A stretch of DNA of 38,198 nt from Oscillospiraceae bacterium (GCA_031261445.1 JAISJQ010000033.1:1-38198), one strand, 5' to 3'; positions 1 through 7,215 are shown, counted from the first letter of the stretch. Notes: generated by a model from the sequence alone, not told the origin. Numbers and translations are program-made.

Positions 1-87
1 CACGATGCCATTTAACTGCGCCAATGTGTCGCCGAGCGATGTGATTTTCTCGAGCCGTTTTGGACGATCGAAGAATGAATACTGCAT
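1..87 (-). CDS. IS5-type transposase, N-terminal fragment cut by window edge
   Basis: Only the first 29 codons are inside the window, read leftwards from an ATG at 85-87. The peptide begins MQYSFFDRPKRLEKITSLGD and continues to the edge. A start of the form M-x-x-SFFD ... RL-x-x-(I/L)-x-x-LGD-x-L-x-x-L is the usual N-terminus of IS5-group transposases, so a DDE transposase that continues to the left is likely. A purine-rich ribosome binding site (GCAGGGGGCG on the minus strand) precedes the ATG, and an extended -10 (TGGTATAAT, minus strand, 121-129) lies about 35 bases upstream. Family assignment rests on this short stretch and could be wrong at subgroup level; whether the element is intact cannot be seen. 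Confidence 0.65.
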   Translation of the reverse strand, partial: MQYSFFDRPKRLEKITSLGDTLAQLNGIV

Positions 88-120
88 TTTGCGCCCCCTG
101 CGCCTTCTAATTTCCCTCTT

Positions 121-129
121 ATTATACCA
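121..129 (-). promoter_or_regulatory. Extended -10 promoter for the partial transposase
   Basis: Minus-strand TGGTATAAT (plus-strand ATTATACCA) is a perfect -10 hexamer with an upstream TGN extension. No good -35 is visible 17 bases further upstream, as expected for an extended -10 promoter. It points at the transposase start at 87. Confidence 0.5.
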
Positions 130-180
130 TATTTCCTCCGCTTTGCGTAGGTTTTTAGAGGGACTCAATTGTTCATTACA

Positions 181-396
181 ACACGCTCGTCTCATAAACT
201 TTTTTCTTAAGGGTATCGTGTAGGGGCGCGCGCCCCTGCGCGCCCGCTGTTTATAAAACGGCTACTTTTTCTAAAGAAACGGAACGATTCAGTCGGATAT
301 TTCAGAAATAATTTGTGGGAATCAGCGGGCGCACGGGGGCGTGCGCCCCTACATTGCACAGTTTCCACGATTTTTCAGTTTATGAGACGAGCGTGT
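181..396. repeat. 20-bp perfect inverted repeat bounding a 216-bp segment
   Basis: Bases 181-200 (ACACGCTCGTCTCATAAACT) are the exact reverse complement of 377-396. The copy at 181-200 lies upstream of the IS5-type transposase start and may be that element's terminal inverted repeat; the copy at 377-396 faces the other way and would then be a second, solitary IS end. Alternatively the whole 216-bp segment is a MITE-like unit. Between the arms lie two family A hairpins, at 220-249 (plus orientation) and 323-352 (reverse orientation), and no coding sequence. This accounts for most of the gene-free stretch 88-540. Confidence 0.6.
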
Positions 397-414
397 TAAT
401 TACAACGCCTGCTC

Positions 415-443
415 TTGCAATATCCACCAAAATTTGCTATAAT
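415..443 (+). promoter_or_regulatory. SigA promoter of the small toxin-like peptide
   Basis: TTGCAA (415-420), a 17-base spacer, then TATAAT (438-443) with a TGC just before the -10 box. Transcription would start near 450, leaving a leader of about 90 bases before the peptide start at 541. Confidence 0.75.
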
Positions 444-506
444 ACTCTTGTACAGTTCGGCGGACGAGAATCAGCCCGCAAGGGCGCGTTCACGAGCGGT
501 TTTCCC

Positions 507-537
507 ATCACCTTCATCTTTGACAGAAGGAGGTGAT
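507..537 (+). promoter_or_regulatory. Hairpin able to mask the toxin ribosome binding site
   Basis: ATCACCTTC (507-515) can pair with GAAGG-A-GGTGAT (526-537), the very bases that form the strong Shine-Dalgarno AAGGAGGTGAT ahead of the ATG at 541; a few bases bulge. Masked ribosome binding sites are common in type I toxin mRNAs. The pairing is seen by eye; the folding energy was not computed. Confidence 0.5.
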
Positions 538-540
538 AAT

Positions 541-621
541 ATGGAGTACTTAGTCATGACGTTCCTGATCCTCTGGATCACCACGGTCGCCATCTCGCGG
601 TTCACCACGAAAAGGAAATAA
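541..621 (+). CDS. 26-residue membrane peptide, candidate type I toxin
   Basis: The peptide starts MEYLVMTF, continues with a single hydrophobic helix (about residues 3-19) and ends in a basic tail (SRFTTKRK). It has an exceptionally strong Shine-Dalgarno (AGAAGGAGGTGATAAT) that fixes the ATG, its own consensus promoter at 415-443, and a convergent consensus promoter at 700-728 that would make an antisense RNA across its 3' end. Size, topology and layout are those of type I toxins such as the holin-like/TxpA/Fst groups. No database comparison was possible, so the family is an inference; it could also be a small stress membrane protein. The stop codon lies in an 8-bp stem (619-626 with 642-649). 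Confidence 0.6.
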   Translation: MEYLVMTFLILWITTVAISRFTTKRK

Positions 622-693
622 CCGCTCCCCCTCACACGGTTAGCGGTTAAATCCGAAAATCTCTGATGGGAGAACCGTTCCGTCCGCCCCTCT
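605..693 (-). ncRNA. Predicted antisense RNA (antitoxin candidate)
   Basis: Start is inferred about 7 bases beyond the minus-strand -10 box at 700-705, hence near 693. Reading leftwards, the RNA meets the stem 642-649/619-626 followed on the minus strand by TTTCCTTTTC, a plausible intrinsic terminator. The product of about 85 nt would pair with the last codons and the 3' untranslated part of the toxin-like mRNA, the geometry of RatA/TxpA. Both ends are predictions. Confidence 0.45.
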
Positions 694-699
694 GTGCAT

Positions 700-728
700 A
701 TTATACGCCAACAAAGCACATTTGTCAA
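700..728 (-). promoter_or_regulatory. Perfect consensus SigA promoter, antisense to the toxin gene
   Basis: On the minus strand, TTGACA (723-728), exactly 17 bases, then TATAAT (700-705). Both hexamers match the consensus at every position. It reads towards the small peptide gene and away from trpS; no minus-strand protein gene follows that could explain it. Confidence 0.8.
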
Positions 729-730
729 GT

Positions 731-762
731 GTTCTAGAGGCTAGATTCTAGATTTTAGTTAG
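731..762. repeat. Family B CTAGAT-word tract upstream of trpS
   Basis: The words CTAGAGG, CTAGATT and CTAGATTTTAG follow each other directly. Similar tracts lie at 7141-7203, 9704-9813, 9988-10083 and 21980-22085. This copy sits between the antisense promoter and the trpS ribosome binding site. Confidence 0.6.
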
Positions 763-771
763 GAAGTTCCC

Positions 772-1773
772 ATGGAAACCACCAAAAAGCCGCGCGTACT
801 CAGTGCCATTCAGCCCACCAGCATCCCCACGCTGGGCAACTATATCGGCGCACTGCGCAACTGGAAGAACATGTCCGCCGATTACGACTGCGCCTACGCC
901 GTGGCCGACCTGCACGCCATCACCGTGCGGCAAGACCCCAAAGAGCTCAAACGACAGTCCATGCAGATGTTTGCGATTCTGCTGGCCATGGGGCTTGACC
1001 CCGAAAAAAGTGTGGTCTTTGTGCAGAGCCACGTGGATACCCACACCCAGCTGGCGTGGTTGCTCAACTGCTACACCCAGTTTGGCGAGGCGTCGCGCAT
1101 GACGCAGTTCAAAGAGAAGAGCCAGAAGCACGCCGACAACATCAACGTGGGACTTTTCGCTTACCCCGTGCTTATGGCGGCGGATATTCTGCTCTATCAG
1201 GCACACTACGTGCCCATCGGCGCTGACCAGAAGCAGCATCTAGAAATCACGCGCGACATCGCCGAGCGATTCAATGCGCTCTACGGCAACGTGTTCACCA
1301 TCCCCGAGCCATTCATTGGCCCGGTGGGTGCGCGGGTGATGAGCCTGCAAGACCCCACGCGCAAGATGAGTAAGTCCGACCCCAACCCCAAGGCCAGCGT
1401 GTCCATTCTCGATGGCCCGGACGTGATCGTCAAGAAATTCAAGTCCGCCGTGACCGACAGCGAGGGTAGCGTGCGCTTTGCCGACGGCAAAGACGGCATC
1501 AACAACCTGATGACCATCCTCTCCGCCTGCACGGGCAAGGACTACGCGCAAATCGAAAGCGACTTTGCGGGCAAGGGCTATGGCGACTTCAAGTCCGCCG
1601 TGGCCGAGGCCGTGATTGCGCAGCTGCGCCCCGTGCAACGAGAATTTGACCACCTGATGAAAGATCCCGCGTACCTGAAGCAGTGTGCGCTCTACGGCGC
1701 GGAGAAGGCCCGCAAAATCTCCCAGCGCACGCTAGACAAGTGCCTAAAGAAAATCGGGTTTTGGATTGTGTAA
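772..1773 (+). CDS. trpS: Tryptophan--tRNA ligase
   Basis: Cytoplasmic class I aminoacyl-tRNA synthetase that charges tRNA-Trp with tryptophan at the cost of ATP. The protein has 333 residues, normal for bacterial TrpRS. Near the N-terminus (about 16-29) PTSIPTLGNYIGAL carries the HIGH-type signature in the GN form usual for TrpRS, and KMSKS is exact at about residue 200 (RKMSKSDPN). The Rossmann core includes the GADQKQHLEITRDIA stretch that places the substrate. The ATG at 772 is preceded by a weak AGGAAG site. The gene stands alone; no T-box leader or clear promoter of its own is visible in the short spacer, which instead holds a CTAGAT tract and an outward antisense promoter. A hairpin with a T-rich tail follows the stop codon. 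Confidence 0.96.
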   Translation: METTKKPRVLSAIQPTSIPTLGNYIGALRNWKNMSADYDCAYAVADLHAITVRQDPKELKRQSMQMFAILLAMGLDPEKSVVFVQSHVDTHTQLAWLLNCYTQFGEASRMTQFKEKSQKHADNINVGLFAYPVLMAADILLYQAHYVPIGADQKQHLEITRDIAERFNALYGNVFTIPEPFIGPVGARVMSLQDPTRKMSKSDPNPKASVSILDGPDVIVKKFKSAVTDSEGSVRFADGKDGINNLMTILSACTGKDYAQIESDFAGKGYGDFKSAVAEAVIAQLRPVQREFDHLMKDPAYLKQCALYGAEKARKISQRTLDKCLKKIGFWIV

Positions 1774-1853
1774 CAGACAGAAGGCAGATTGCAGAGGACA
1801 GAGGGCAGAGAATGAAATTCTGCCTTCTGTTTTCTTATTTCTGTCTTCTGTAT
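1774..1853. repeat. Family D CAGAAGGCAGA inverted tract, likely trpS terminator
   Basis: CAGAAGGCAGA words on the left are mirrored by TTCTGCCTTCTG on the right; the inner stem GGCAGA (1804-1809) / TCTGCC (1819-1824) is followed by TTCTGTTTTCTTATTT, so it can act as an intrinsic terminator for trpS. Related words recur at 16662-16678, 16731-16762 and 20331-20364. Confidence 0.5.
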
Positions 1854-1855
1854 AT

Positions 1856-1990
1856 GTAGGGGACGCCCCCTTGGGCGTCCCGTTGATTCAGAAAAATCCG
1901 TCTTGAATAGCGGGTCGCCGTGGGCGGCGACCTCTACAGTTGTCCCCGCAAACAATTGTACATTGTTCTTTGTTCATTGTTCATTGCTCT
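1856..1990. repeat. Two family A hairpins and a family C tract
   Basis: Family A copies at 1856-1884 (plus) and 1911-1938 (reverse), then a family C tract of ACAATTGTACATTGTT / TGTTCATTG words at 1951-1990. Together with the trpS terminator they fill the spacer between trpS and the Cys-rich gene. A weak SigK-like pattern (AC, 17 bases, CATAGCTTG at 2015) follows the tract; its -10 does not fully match. Confidence 0.65.
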
Positions 1991-2071
1991 GAGTAACCCT
2001 TGTCCGTCACCCCGCATAGCTTGTCTTAGCGGACGAAGAGCCGTGAAAACAAAAACAAAGGATGATGGAAG

Positions 2072-2611
2072 ATGGCATGTAACAATTGTGGAGCCGTCAA
2101 CGGCGGCTGTGGCTGCGGCAATGTGGGCGGAAACAACAGCGCCTGCAATGGCTACCAAGGCGGCAGCAATGGCTGCTCAAACTGTGGCGGCTACTGGAAA
2201 GTCGTCAAGGTCTGGCAGGCCGTTGAGCCCAAAACTGTGGCGATTCGTTGCGCCGATTGCTGCGGCAATGGCGTTGCGGGTGCTGTGTTGACGCTCAAAT
2301 CTTGCGGGAAGTTCTACTCGGCCGTGTCGGGCGACTGTGGCTGGTGCTACTTCACTGGCGTGTGCCCGGGCAACTACACCCTCACCCAGGCCAGCGCCCC
2401 CGCCGGCTACCAGACCAACTGCGGGCAGTACAACTGCAAAGTCTGCAACAACGGCGCCAGCTACGTCAACGGGCAGAACAGCAGCTGCGTGGCGATCAAG
2501 TGCGCCAAACTCCCTGAAGTGAAGCACCACTGCGGTTGCGGCGGCGGATACGTCGATCCCGGTTTCGGCGTGAATCCCGGCTACGGCGGCTGCGGACGCT
2601 GCGAGGGATGA
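2072..2611 (+). CDS. Cys/Gly-rich protein with a CnaB-like (prealbumin-fold) domain
   Basis: A 179-residue protein with 23 cysteines, many as CxxC or CxC pairs: a Gly/Asn/Cys-rich N-terminal part (1-40), a middle domain (about 50-115) and a Gly/Cys-rich C-terminus. The middle part reads GVAGAVLTLKSCG ... GWCYFTGVCPGNYTLTQ ... APAGYQ, which follows the pattern of SpaA/CnaB repeats (GAxFxL ... GxxxFxGLxPGxYxLxExxAPxGY), but with cysteines at places usually held by other residues. There is no signal peptide, membrane segment or LPXTG anchor. A spore coat or crust-type structural protein, cross-linked by disulfides, is a reasonable guess, not a demonstrated role. The ATG follows AGGATGATGGAAG. 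The stop codon lies in a family E repeat word. Confidence 0.7.
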   Translation: MACNNCGAVNGGCGCGNVGGNNSACNGYQGGSNGCSNCGGYWKVVKVWQAVEPKTVAIRCADCCGNGVAGAVLTLKSCGKFYSAVSGDCGWCYFTGVCPGNYTLTQASAPAGYQTNCGQYNCKVCNNGASYVNGQNSSCVAIKCAKLPEVKHHCGCGGGYVDPGFGVNPGYGGCGRCEG

Positions 2612-2773
2612 GTGATGAGGTTTCAGGCGTGCGGGTGAGAAACCCTCACGCCTAACGCCTTACCATGTAGGGCCGGCAACCTGCCGCCCGCTGATCCCCG
2701 CAAACGCCGCGTTTCTCCAGCAAGCAACCGAAGAAACAATTGTACATTGTTAATTGTTAATTGTTCATTGTAG
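2609..2773. repeat. Composite repeat: family E, family A hairpin, AAAC-GTTT hairpin, family C
   Basis: Order: GATGAGGTTTCAGG/CCTCACGCC words (2609-2662), family A hairpin (2667-2693), a small AAACG-CCG-CGTTT hairpin with TCTCC tail (2702-2719), then an ACAATTGTACATTGTTAATTG tract (2736-2773) that runs into the end of gatB. The last three modules recur in the same order at 37992-38086. Confidence 0.6.
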
Positions 2774-4192
2774 TAGTTCGTGTAGTAGTTGCGCCACCAG
2801 TGGCGCGGGGGCTTTGCCCCGCAGGGCACGCATCCCCTGACCGATGAGGTACTGGAACGCGGCCTCCTTGCCGCCCTTGTATTCGCCCACGGACTTCTCG
2901 TTGGCCGCCACCACTTCCTCCAGCTGGGCGCGAATCGCCGCCGTGTCGGTCACTTGGGCAAGGTTGTTTTCTTTTACATACTGCTCTGGGTCAACGCCTC
3001 GGGCGAACACTTCGGCAAAGACTTTCTTGCCCGTGCCGCGATTGATTTTGTTCTCGTTGACCAGTTTTATCACCGTGCCCAGTGCGGCAAAGTCGAACAA
3101 TAAATCCTCTGGCAGGACACCCGCATCGCTCATTTGGCGCAGCAGCTCTGTCATGATCCAGTTGGCGGTGTCCTTGGGACTGCCGCAGACCGCCGATGCC
3201 TCCTCAAACAGGCGCGTCAACACCACCGAACGGGTGATGATCTCCGTGTCGTAGGCAGGCAGACCGTAGTGCGAGATGTAACGCGCTTTTTTGGCGTCGG
3301 GCAGCTCCGGCAGGGCATCGCGCACAGCGGCGATACGCGCGTCACTAATCGCGATGGGCGGCAGGTCTGGTTCGGGGAAATACTTGTAGTCGTGGGCATC
3401 CTCTTTGCTGCGCATGGCGAACGATTTGCCCTTGTTGTCGTCCCAGCGGCGGGTCTCTTGGGTGACTGTGCCGCCCGCCTCAATGAGCGCAATCTGCCGC
3501 CGTGCCTCGTTTTCAATGGCGCGGGCGATGGCCTTGAAGGAGTTCATGTTCTTCATCTCTGTGCGCGTGCCAAACTCGGCTTGCCCCACGGGACGCACCG
3601 AAAGATTGATGTCCGCGCGGAACGAACCCTCCTGCATTTTGCAGTCGCTCACGCCGGTGTATTGCAAAATGGCGCGGAGCTTCTCTAAGTACTCGATGGC
3701 CTCTTCCGCTGAGCGCAAATCTGGCTCGCTGACAATCTCCAGCAAGGGTACGCCGCAACGGTTGTAGTCCACCAGCGTTACGTCGTCGTAAGGGTCGTGG
3801 ATGAGCTTGCCCGCGTCCTCTTCCATGTGGATTTCGTGGATGCGTATTTGTTTGGTGCTGTCGCCCTCGCCGATGGCCACCCAACCCTCGCGGCAGATGG
3901 GCAGGTACAGCTGGCTGATCTGGTATGCCTTGGGCAGGTCGGGATAAAAGTAGTTCTTGCGGTCAAACTTGTTGTACTGCGTGATGGTGCAGTTGGTGGC
4001 CAGCCCCGTGCGCAGGGCGAACTCCACCACCTGCTCGTTGAGCACAGGCAACACGCCGGGCATCCCCGCGCAGACCTCGCAGACGTGGGTATTGGGCTCG
4101 CCGCCGAATTTGGTGGTGCAGCCGCAAAAGATCTTGCTGGCGGTGGCCAGCTCCGTGTGTACTTCCAGCCCGATGACGATTTCGTAATCCAT
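2765..4192 (-). CDS. gatB: Aspartyl/glutamyl-tRNA(Asn/Gln) amidotransferase subunit B
   Basis: GatB is the kinase-transamidase subunit of GatCAB, which turns Glu-tRNA(Gln) and Asp-tRNA(Asn) into the correct amide forms. The 475 residues match the family length. Visible signatures are YEIVIGLEVHTEL at the N-terminus, paired cysteines for zinc (CGC ... CEVCAGMPG, about 23-45), NRCGVPLLEIVSEPD, the EGSFRADINLS loop and the C-terminal YqeY-like tail domain ending in GKEAAFQYLIGQGMR. The ATG at 4192 follows AGGAGCTTGTCAAC. gatA and gatC are not adjacent, so the operon is split. The last codons and the TGA (2765-2767) lie inside a family C repeat. Confidence 0.97.
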   Translation of the reverse strand: MDYEIVIGLEVHTELATASKIFCGCTTKFGGEPNTHVCEVCAGMPGVLPVLNEQVVEFALRTGLATNCTITQYNKFDRKNYFYPDLPKAYQISQLYLPICREGWVAIGEGDSTKQIRIHEIHMEEDAGKLIHDPYDDVTLVDYNRCGVPLLEIVSEPDLRSAEEAIEYLEKLRAILQYTGVSDCKMQEGSFRADINLSVRPVGQAEFGTRTEMKNMNSFKAIARAIENEARRQIALIEAGGTVTQETRRWDDNKGKSFAMRSKEDAHDYKYFPEPDLPPIAISDARIAAVRDALPELPDAKKARYISHYGLPAYDTEIITRSVVLTRLFEEASAVCGSPKDTANWIMTELLRQMSDAGVLPEDLLFDFAALGTVIKLVNENKINRGTGKKVFAEVFARGVDPEQYVKENNLAQVTDTAAIRAQLEEVVAANEKSVGEYKGGKEAAFQYLIGQGMRALRGKAPAPLVAQLLHELLQ

Positions 4193-4232
4193 GTTGACAA
4201 GCTCCTATGTTTGCGCCAAATGTTCGTGCCTT

Positions 4233-4261
4233 ATTATAGCAGAAAACGTTTTTTTGTGCAA
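4233..4261 (-). promoter_or_regulatory. SigA promoter of gatB
   Basis: Minus strand TTGCAC (4256-4261), 17 bases, TATAAT (4233-4238), with TGC directly before the -10 box. Confidence 0.7.
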
Positions 4262-4331
4262 GGGCGTGGACATTTATCGCAGTGCTACTGCGTTGATTTT
4301 CTCAAACTAATCCAGAATACACCAGAAACCC

Positions 4332-4410
4332 GTAGGGGCGCGCATTGCGCGTCCGCAGTTTGCCGCAAACACAGTGTTTCACCCAGCGGGCGATTGCCAA
4401 TCGCTCCTAC
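4332..4410. repeat. Two family A hairpins flanking an AAACAC-GTGTTT hairpin
   Basis: Plus-oriented family A copy at 4332-4358, a small hairpin AAACAC-A-GTGTTT at 4367-4379, and a reverse copy at 4384-4410. They lie between the divergent promoters of gatB and the XpaC-like gene; the rest of the 300-base spacer holds only those promoters. Confidence 0.65.
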
Positions 4411-4436
4411 AGGGCACAATCATTGTGCAATTTCAT

Positions 4437-4465
4437 TTGCGTTTTTTCGCGCCATATGCTATACT
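4437..4465 (+). promoter_or_regulatory. SigA promoter of the XpaC-VWA-TelA operon
   Basis: TTGCGT (4437-4442), 17 bases, TATACT (4460-4465), with TGC before the -10 box. It points into the gene starting near 4494. Confidence 0.6.
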
Positions 4466-4493
4466 TATAGAGAATAAAGCACGAGGGGAGAGG

Positions 4494-5240
4494 ATGCGCA
4501 TGGCAAAAAACCGTTGGGGACGAATCTTGCTGCTCAACGGCGGCATTGCGGCGGTGGACATCATTGTGTTTGCCAAGCCGTTTTTGGGGCTGACGTTCAG
4601 CGGCCTGAATGCGTTCAAGATTGCGCTGGCCGCCACGGCGGTGCTCATGAGCGCAGTGGTGTTCCTTTGGGGGAACTACAAGCTCCTGCAGCCCAAAAAT
4701 GCGCAACTCTACGTGGGCTTGCCCAGCAATCAGCCGCTGGAAGAGTGGTTGCCGCTCTTGCGCGACGCTCGCCGCGACGACCCCGCCTTCCAACCCACCC
4801 TCAAGAGCACGGAAGAGCAAGTGGAACGCTTTGGCCGTATGCGCCAGAAAACCCGCGCCCTGCTGGCGCAAAAGTTTAGCGCGGGGGAGATGACCTACGC
4901 GCGTTTTGACGGCGCGGTGACGGCGCTGGAGGGTCTGCTCAGCGCGGGGATTCGGGCGATCTTTGCGCACATGGCGGCGTTTGACGAAGAAGAATTCACG
5001 CGTCTGCGGCGCATGGACACGCGCACAGGGGCGCACGAGGCACGCTTTTCCATCTATCAAGACAGCATCCACAAAGCCTACAAAATCACCGAGAGCAACG
5101 AAGAAGTGCTCCTGAAGCTGGACATGCTGGTGGCGGAAATCTCTGGGTTGGGCGCGGGCGACAGCGCCGAACACAGCCGCGCCATGGAAGAGATTGATCA
5201 ACTCATCAAGAGTGCCAAGTATTACGATGCCAAGCTTTGA
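4494..5240 (+). CDS. XpaC-like membrane protein of the TelA-associated operon
   Basis: About 248 residues. Two hydrophobic segments (roughly 10-30 and 38-58) are followed by a long helical, charged cytoplasmic part ending HKAYKITESNEEVLLKLDML ... MEEIDQLI. This plan and the motif near the C-terminus recall the XpaC family (named after a phenotype in 5-bromo-4-chloroindolyl phosphate hydrolysis), which is a neighbour of a TelA gene in Bacillus (xpaC-yaaN); here telA is two genes downstream, which supports the call. Function is unknown in the family; a role in envelope stress is only inferred. ATGs at 4494 and 4500 compete for the GAGGGGAG site; the second has the better spacing. Confidence 0.6.
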   Translation: MRMAKNRWGRILLLNGGIAAVDIIVFAKPFLGLTFSGLNAFKIALAATAVLMSAVVFLWGNYKLLQPKNAQLYVGLPSNQPLEEWLPLLRDARRDDPAFQPTLKSTEEQVERFGRMRQKTRALLAQKFSAGEMTYARFDGAVTALEGLLSAGIRAIFAHMAAFDEEEFTRLRRMDTRTGAHEARFSIYQDSIHKAYKITESNEEVLLKLDMLVAEISGLGAGDSAEHSRAMEEIDQLIKSAKYYDAKL

Positions 5241-5242
5241 CC

Positions 5243-5270
5243 GTAGGGGCGGCAACCTGCCGCCCGCCAA
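5243..5270. repeat. Family A hairpin inside the operon
   Basis: GTAGGGGCGGCAA then CCTGCCGCCCGCC, sitting directly after the XpaC-like stop codon and before the ribosome binding site of the next gene. It would be transcribed as a hairpin in the operon mRNA. Confidence 0.7.
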
Positions 5271-5303
5271 TCCCTACATACAAAAACACGGAGGTAAGAC
5301 AAG

Positions 5304-7007
5304 ATGAACAAAAACGGCAAGACAATCATTGCGCTCATTGGCATTGCGGTGCTGGTGTTTGGCGTGGTGTTTGGGGTGATTACCCTGACCAACAATGCCG
5401 GGCGGCTACCCGCGGACGTCTCGGAAGAGAAAGCGCAGGAGACGCTGGCAAAGCTGGTCAAGAACATCCGCGTGAACACACGCACGCCCATCAAGGGCAC
5501 AGTGAAGGATCTGGGTGCTACGGTGCAGAAGGACACCCTGCCGGACATCTCCAAATACCCGCTGGTGGCGGACGTGGACAAGAGCGTCGCCGAGACCATC
5601 GAAATCTTCTCCTCCCCCGAAAAAGCGGGCACGGGCACGGACGCCTGGTTCACCGAAGTGGTGGAGGCGTTCAATCGCACGCGCCCCACCGTGAACGGCA
5701 AAAACGTGGGCGTGAAGCTGCGCAACGTGTCCTCTGGTCTGGCGGTGGATTACATCGCCACGGGCAAAGCCGTGCCCGATTTGTTCTCGCCCTCCAACGA
5801 GCTGTGGGGTGAGATGCTCACTGCGCGGGGCGTGAAGAATGTGTCGCTACTGGAAAAGCGTTTGGCGGGCAACGTGCCGGGCGTACTCTTCAGCAAGGAC
5901 AAGCACAAAGATCTGGTGGAGAAATACGGCTCGGTCAACTTGCGCAACCTCAGCCAAGCCGTGCGCGACGGCGAAGTGCTCATGGGCTACACCAATCCCT
6001 TCGCCTCCTCCACAGGGCTCAACTACCTGCTCTCCACGCTCATGACCTTCGACAAAGAGAATCCCCTGAGCGAAAAGGCCGTGCAAGCCTTCAACGATTT
6101 TTCCGCCAACGTGCCCTTCGTGGCCTATAACACCATGCAAATGCGTGAGTCCGCGCTCAGCGGCAGTTTGGACGGCTTTGTGCTGGAGTACCAAAGCGTC
6201 ATGAATATGCCGGAAATCAAGGCCAATTACGTCTTCACGCCCTTTGGCGTGCGCCACGACAACCCGCTCTACAGCATCGGCAAGCTCTCGACCACCAAAC
6301 AGGCTATCCTGAACCAGTTCCTCAAATTCCTGAAAACGGACGAATGGAAAGCCAAGGCCAGCGACTACGGTTTCAATCAGCTGGACGATTATCAGTATGA
6401 GCTCACGCCGCCCACCGGGGTGGTGATCTCCCAAGCGCAAAAGCTCTGGAAGGAAAACAAGTCCAGCGGTCAGCCCATCACCGCCGTGTTTGTGGCGGAT
6501 ACCTCCGGCTCTATGGATCAGGGGCAACGCCTGACGAACCTGAAAAAGTCGCTCATCAATGGCGCGAACTATATCGGCCGCGAAAACTCTATTGGCTTAG
6601 TGTCTTTTGGCAGTGAAGTGAACATCGCGCTGCCCATCGGCAAGTTTACGCTCGGTCAGCAAGCCCTGTTGGTGGGCACAGTGGAGAGCCTGCGCGCCGA
6701 AGGCGGCACGGCCATGTATGATGCCATCGTGGTGGCGCTGGGGATGCTCTTAGATGCGAAAGAGAAAGACCCGGACACCAAACTGCTGCTCTTCGTCCTC
6801 ACGGACGGCGAGACCAACGAAGGGCTGAATTTCGACGAAACCCGCGGCGTCATCAAAGGGCTGAAAGTGCCCGTGTACTCCATTGGCTACAACGCCAATC
6901 TGGATGCCCTGCAACCCCTCTCCCGCCTCAACGAGGCCGCCTATCTCAACGCCGACAGTGACGACATCGTCTATCAGCTCGCTGCGCTCTTCAACGCACA
7001 AATGTGA
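5304..7007 (+). CDS. Membrane-anchored substrate-binding-like plus VWA domain protein
   Basis: 567 residues. An N-terminal membrane anchor (about 8-29) leads to an extracellular part. Residues about 90-375 resemble a periplasmic-binding-protein fold of the extracellular solute-binding type (IEIFSSPEKAG ... GKAVPDLFSPSNELW ... VLMGYTNPFASSTGLNY). Residues about 395-560 form a von Willebrand factor A domain with a complete MIDAS: DTSGSMD, the Thr in EGGTAMYDA, and the Asp in FVLTDGETNEG, so a divalent metal is probably bound. It lies between the XpaC-like gene and telA, and the three are read as one operon. The ATG follows a clear GGAGGTAAGACAAG. The ligand is unknown. Confidence 0.82.
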   Translation: MNKNGKTIIALIGIAVLVFGVVFGVITLTNNAGRLPADVSEEKAQETLAKLVKNIRVNTRTPIKGTVKDLGATVQKDTLPDISKYPLVADVDKSVAETIEIFSSPEKAGTGTDAWFTEVVEAFNRTRPTVNGKNVGVKLRNVSSGLAVDYIATGKAVPDLFSPSNELWGEMLTARGVKNVSLLEKRLAGNVPGVLFSKDKHKDLVEKYGSVNLRNLSQAVRDGEVLMGYTNPFASSTGLNYLLSTLMTFDKENPLSEKAVQAFNDFSANVPFVAYNTMQMRESALSGSLDGFVLEYQSVMNMPEIKANYVFTPFGVRHDNPLYSIGKLSTTKQAILNQFLKFLKTDEWKAKASDYGFNQLDDYQYELTPPTGVVISQAQKLWKENKSSGQPITAVFVADTSGSMDQGQRLTNLKKSLINGANYIGRENSIGLVSFGSEVNIALPIGKFTLGQQALLVGTVESLRAEGGTAMYDAIVVALGMLLDAKEKDPDTKLLLFVLTDGETNEGLNFDETRGVIKGLKVPVYSIGYNANLDALQPLSRLNEAAYLNADSDDIVYQLAALFNAQM

Positions 7008-7013
7008 GCGGAG

Positions 7014-7203
7014 CAATTTACAATTAACAAAGAACAATGAACAATTGGTTGGACGGTCACTTTCTGGAGGAATCAGAGTGTTTGTTGGAATCAGCGGGCG
7101 CTGGGTGCGCACCCCTACAAGTGAATCGCGATTGCATTAGAAAGACAACAAAGTCTAGTGCAAAAAATCTAGTCTCTAGCCTCTAAAATCTAGCATCTAG
7201 TAC
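7014..7203. repeat. Family C, family A and family B tracts between the VWA gene and telA
   Basis: Family C words at 7014-7048 (CAATTAACAAAGAACAATGAACAATTGG), a reverse family A hairpin at 7092-7118, and a family B tract at 7141-7203 (AATCTAGTCTCTAGCCTC words). Nothing else is visible in this 208-base spacer except the telA ribosome binding site. Confidence 0.65.
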
Positions 7204-7215
7204 AAGGAGAACATT

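Noticed and set aside
471-728. Minus-strand open frame of 85 codons across the toxin-like gene
   Set aside because: No ribosome binding site at its start, and it begins upstream of the predicted antisense transcription start; the region is better explained as an antisense RNA.
622-771. T-box leader for trpS
   Set aside because: The spacer is short, has no T-box word (TGGNACCGCG-like) and holds an opposing promoter and a CTAGAT tract.
1920-2291. Plus-strand frame overlapping the Cys-rich gene
   Set aside because: Runs out of repeat DNA and its product is low-complexity Ala/Thr; the Cys-rich frame has the ribosome binding site and a domain pattern.
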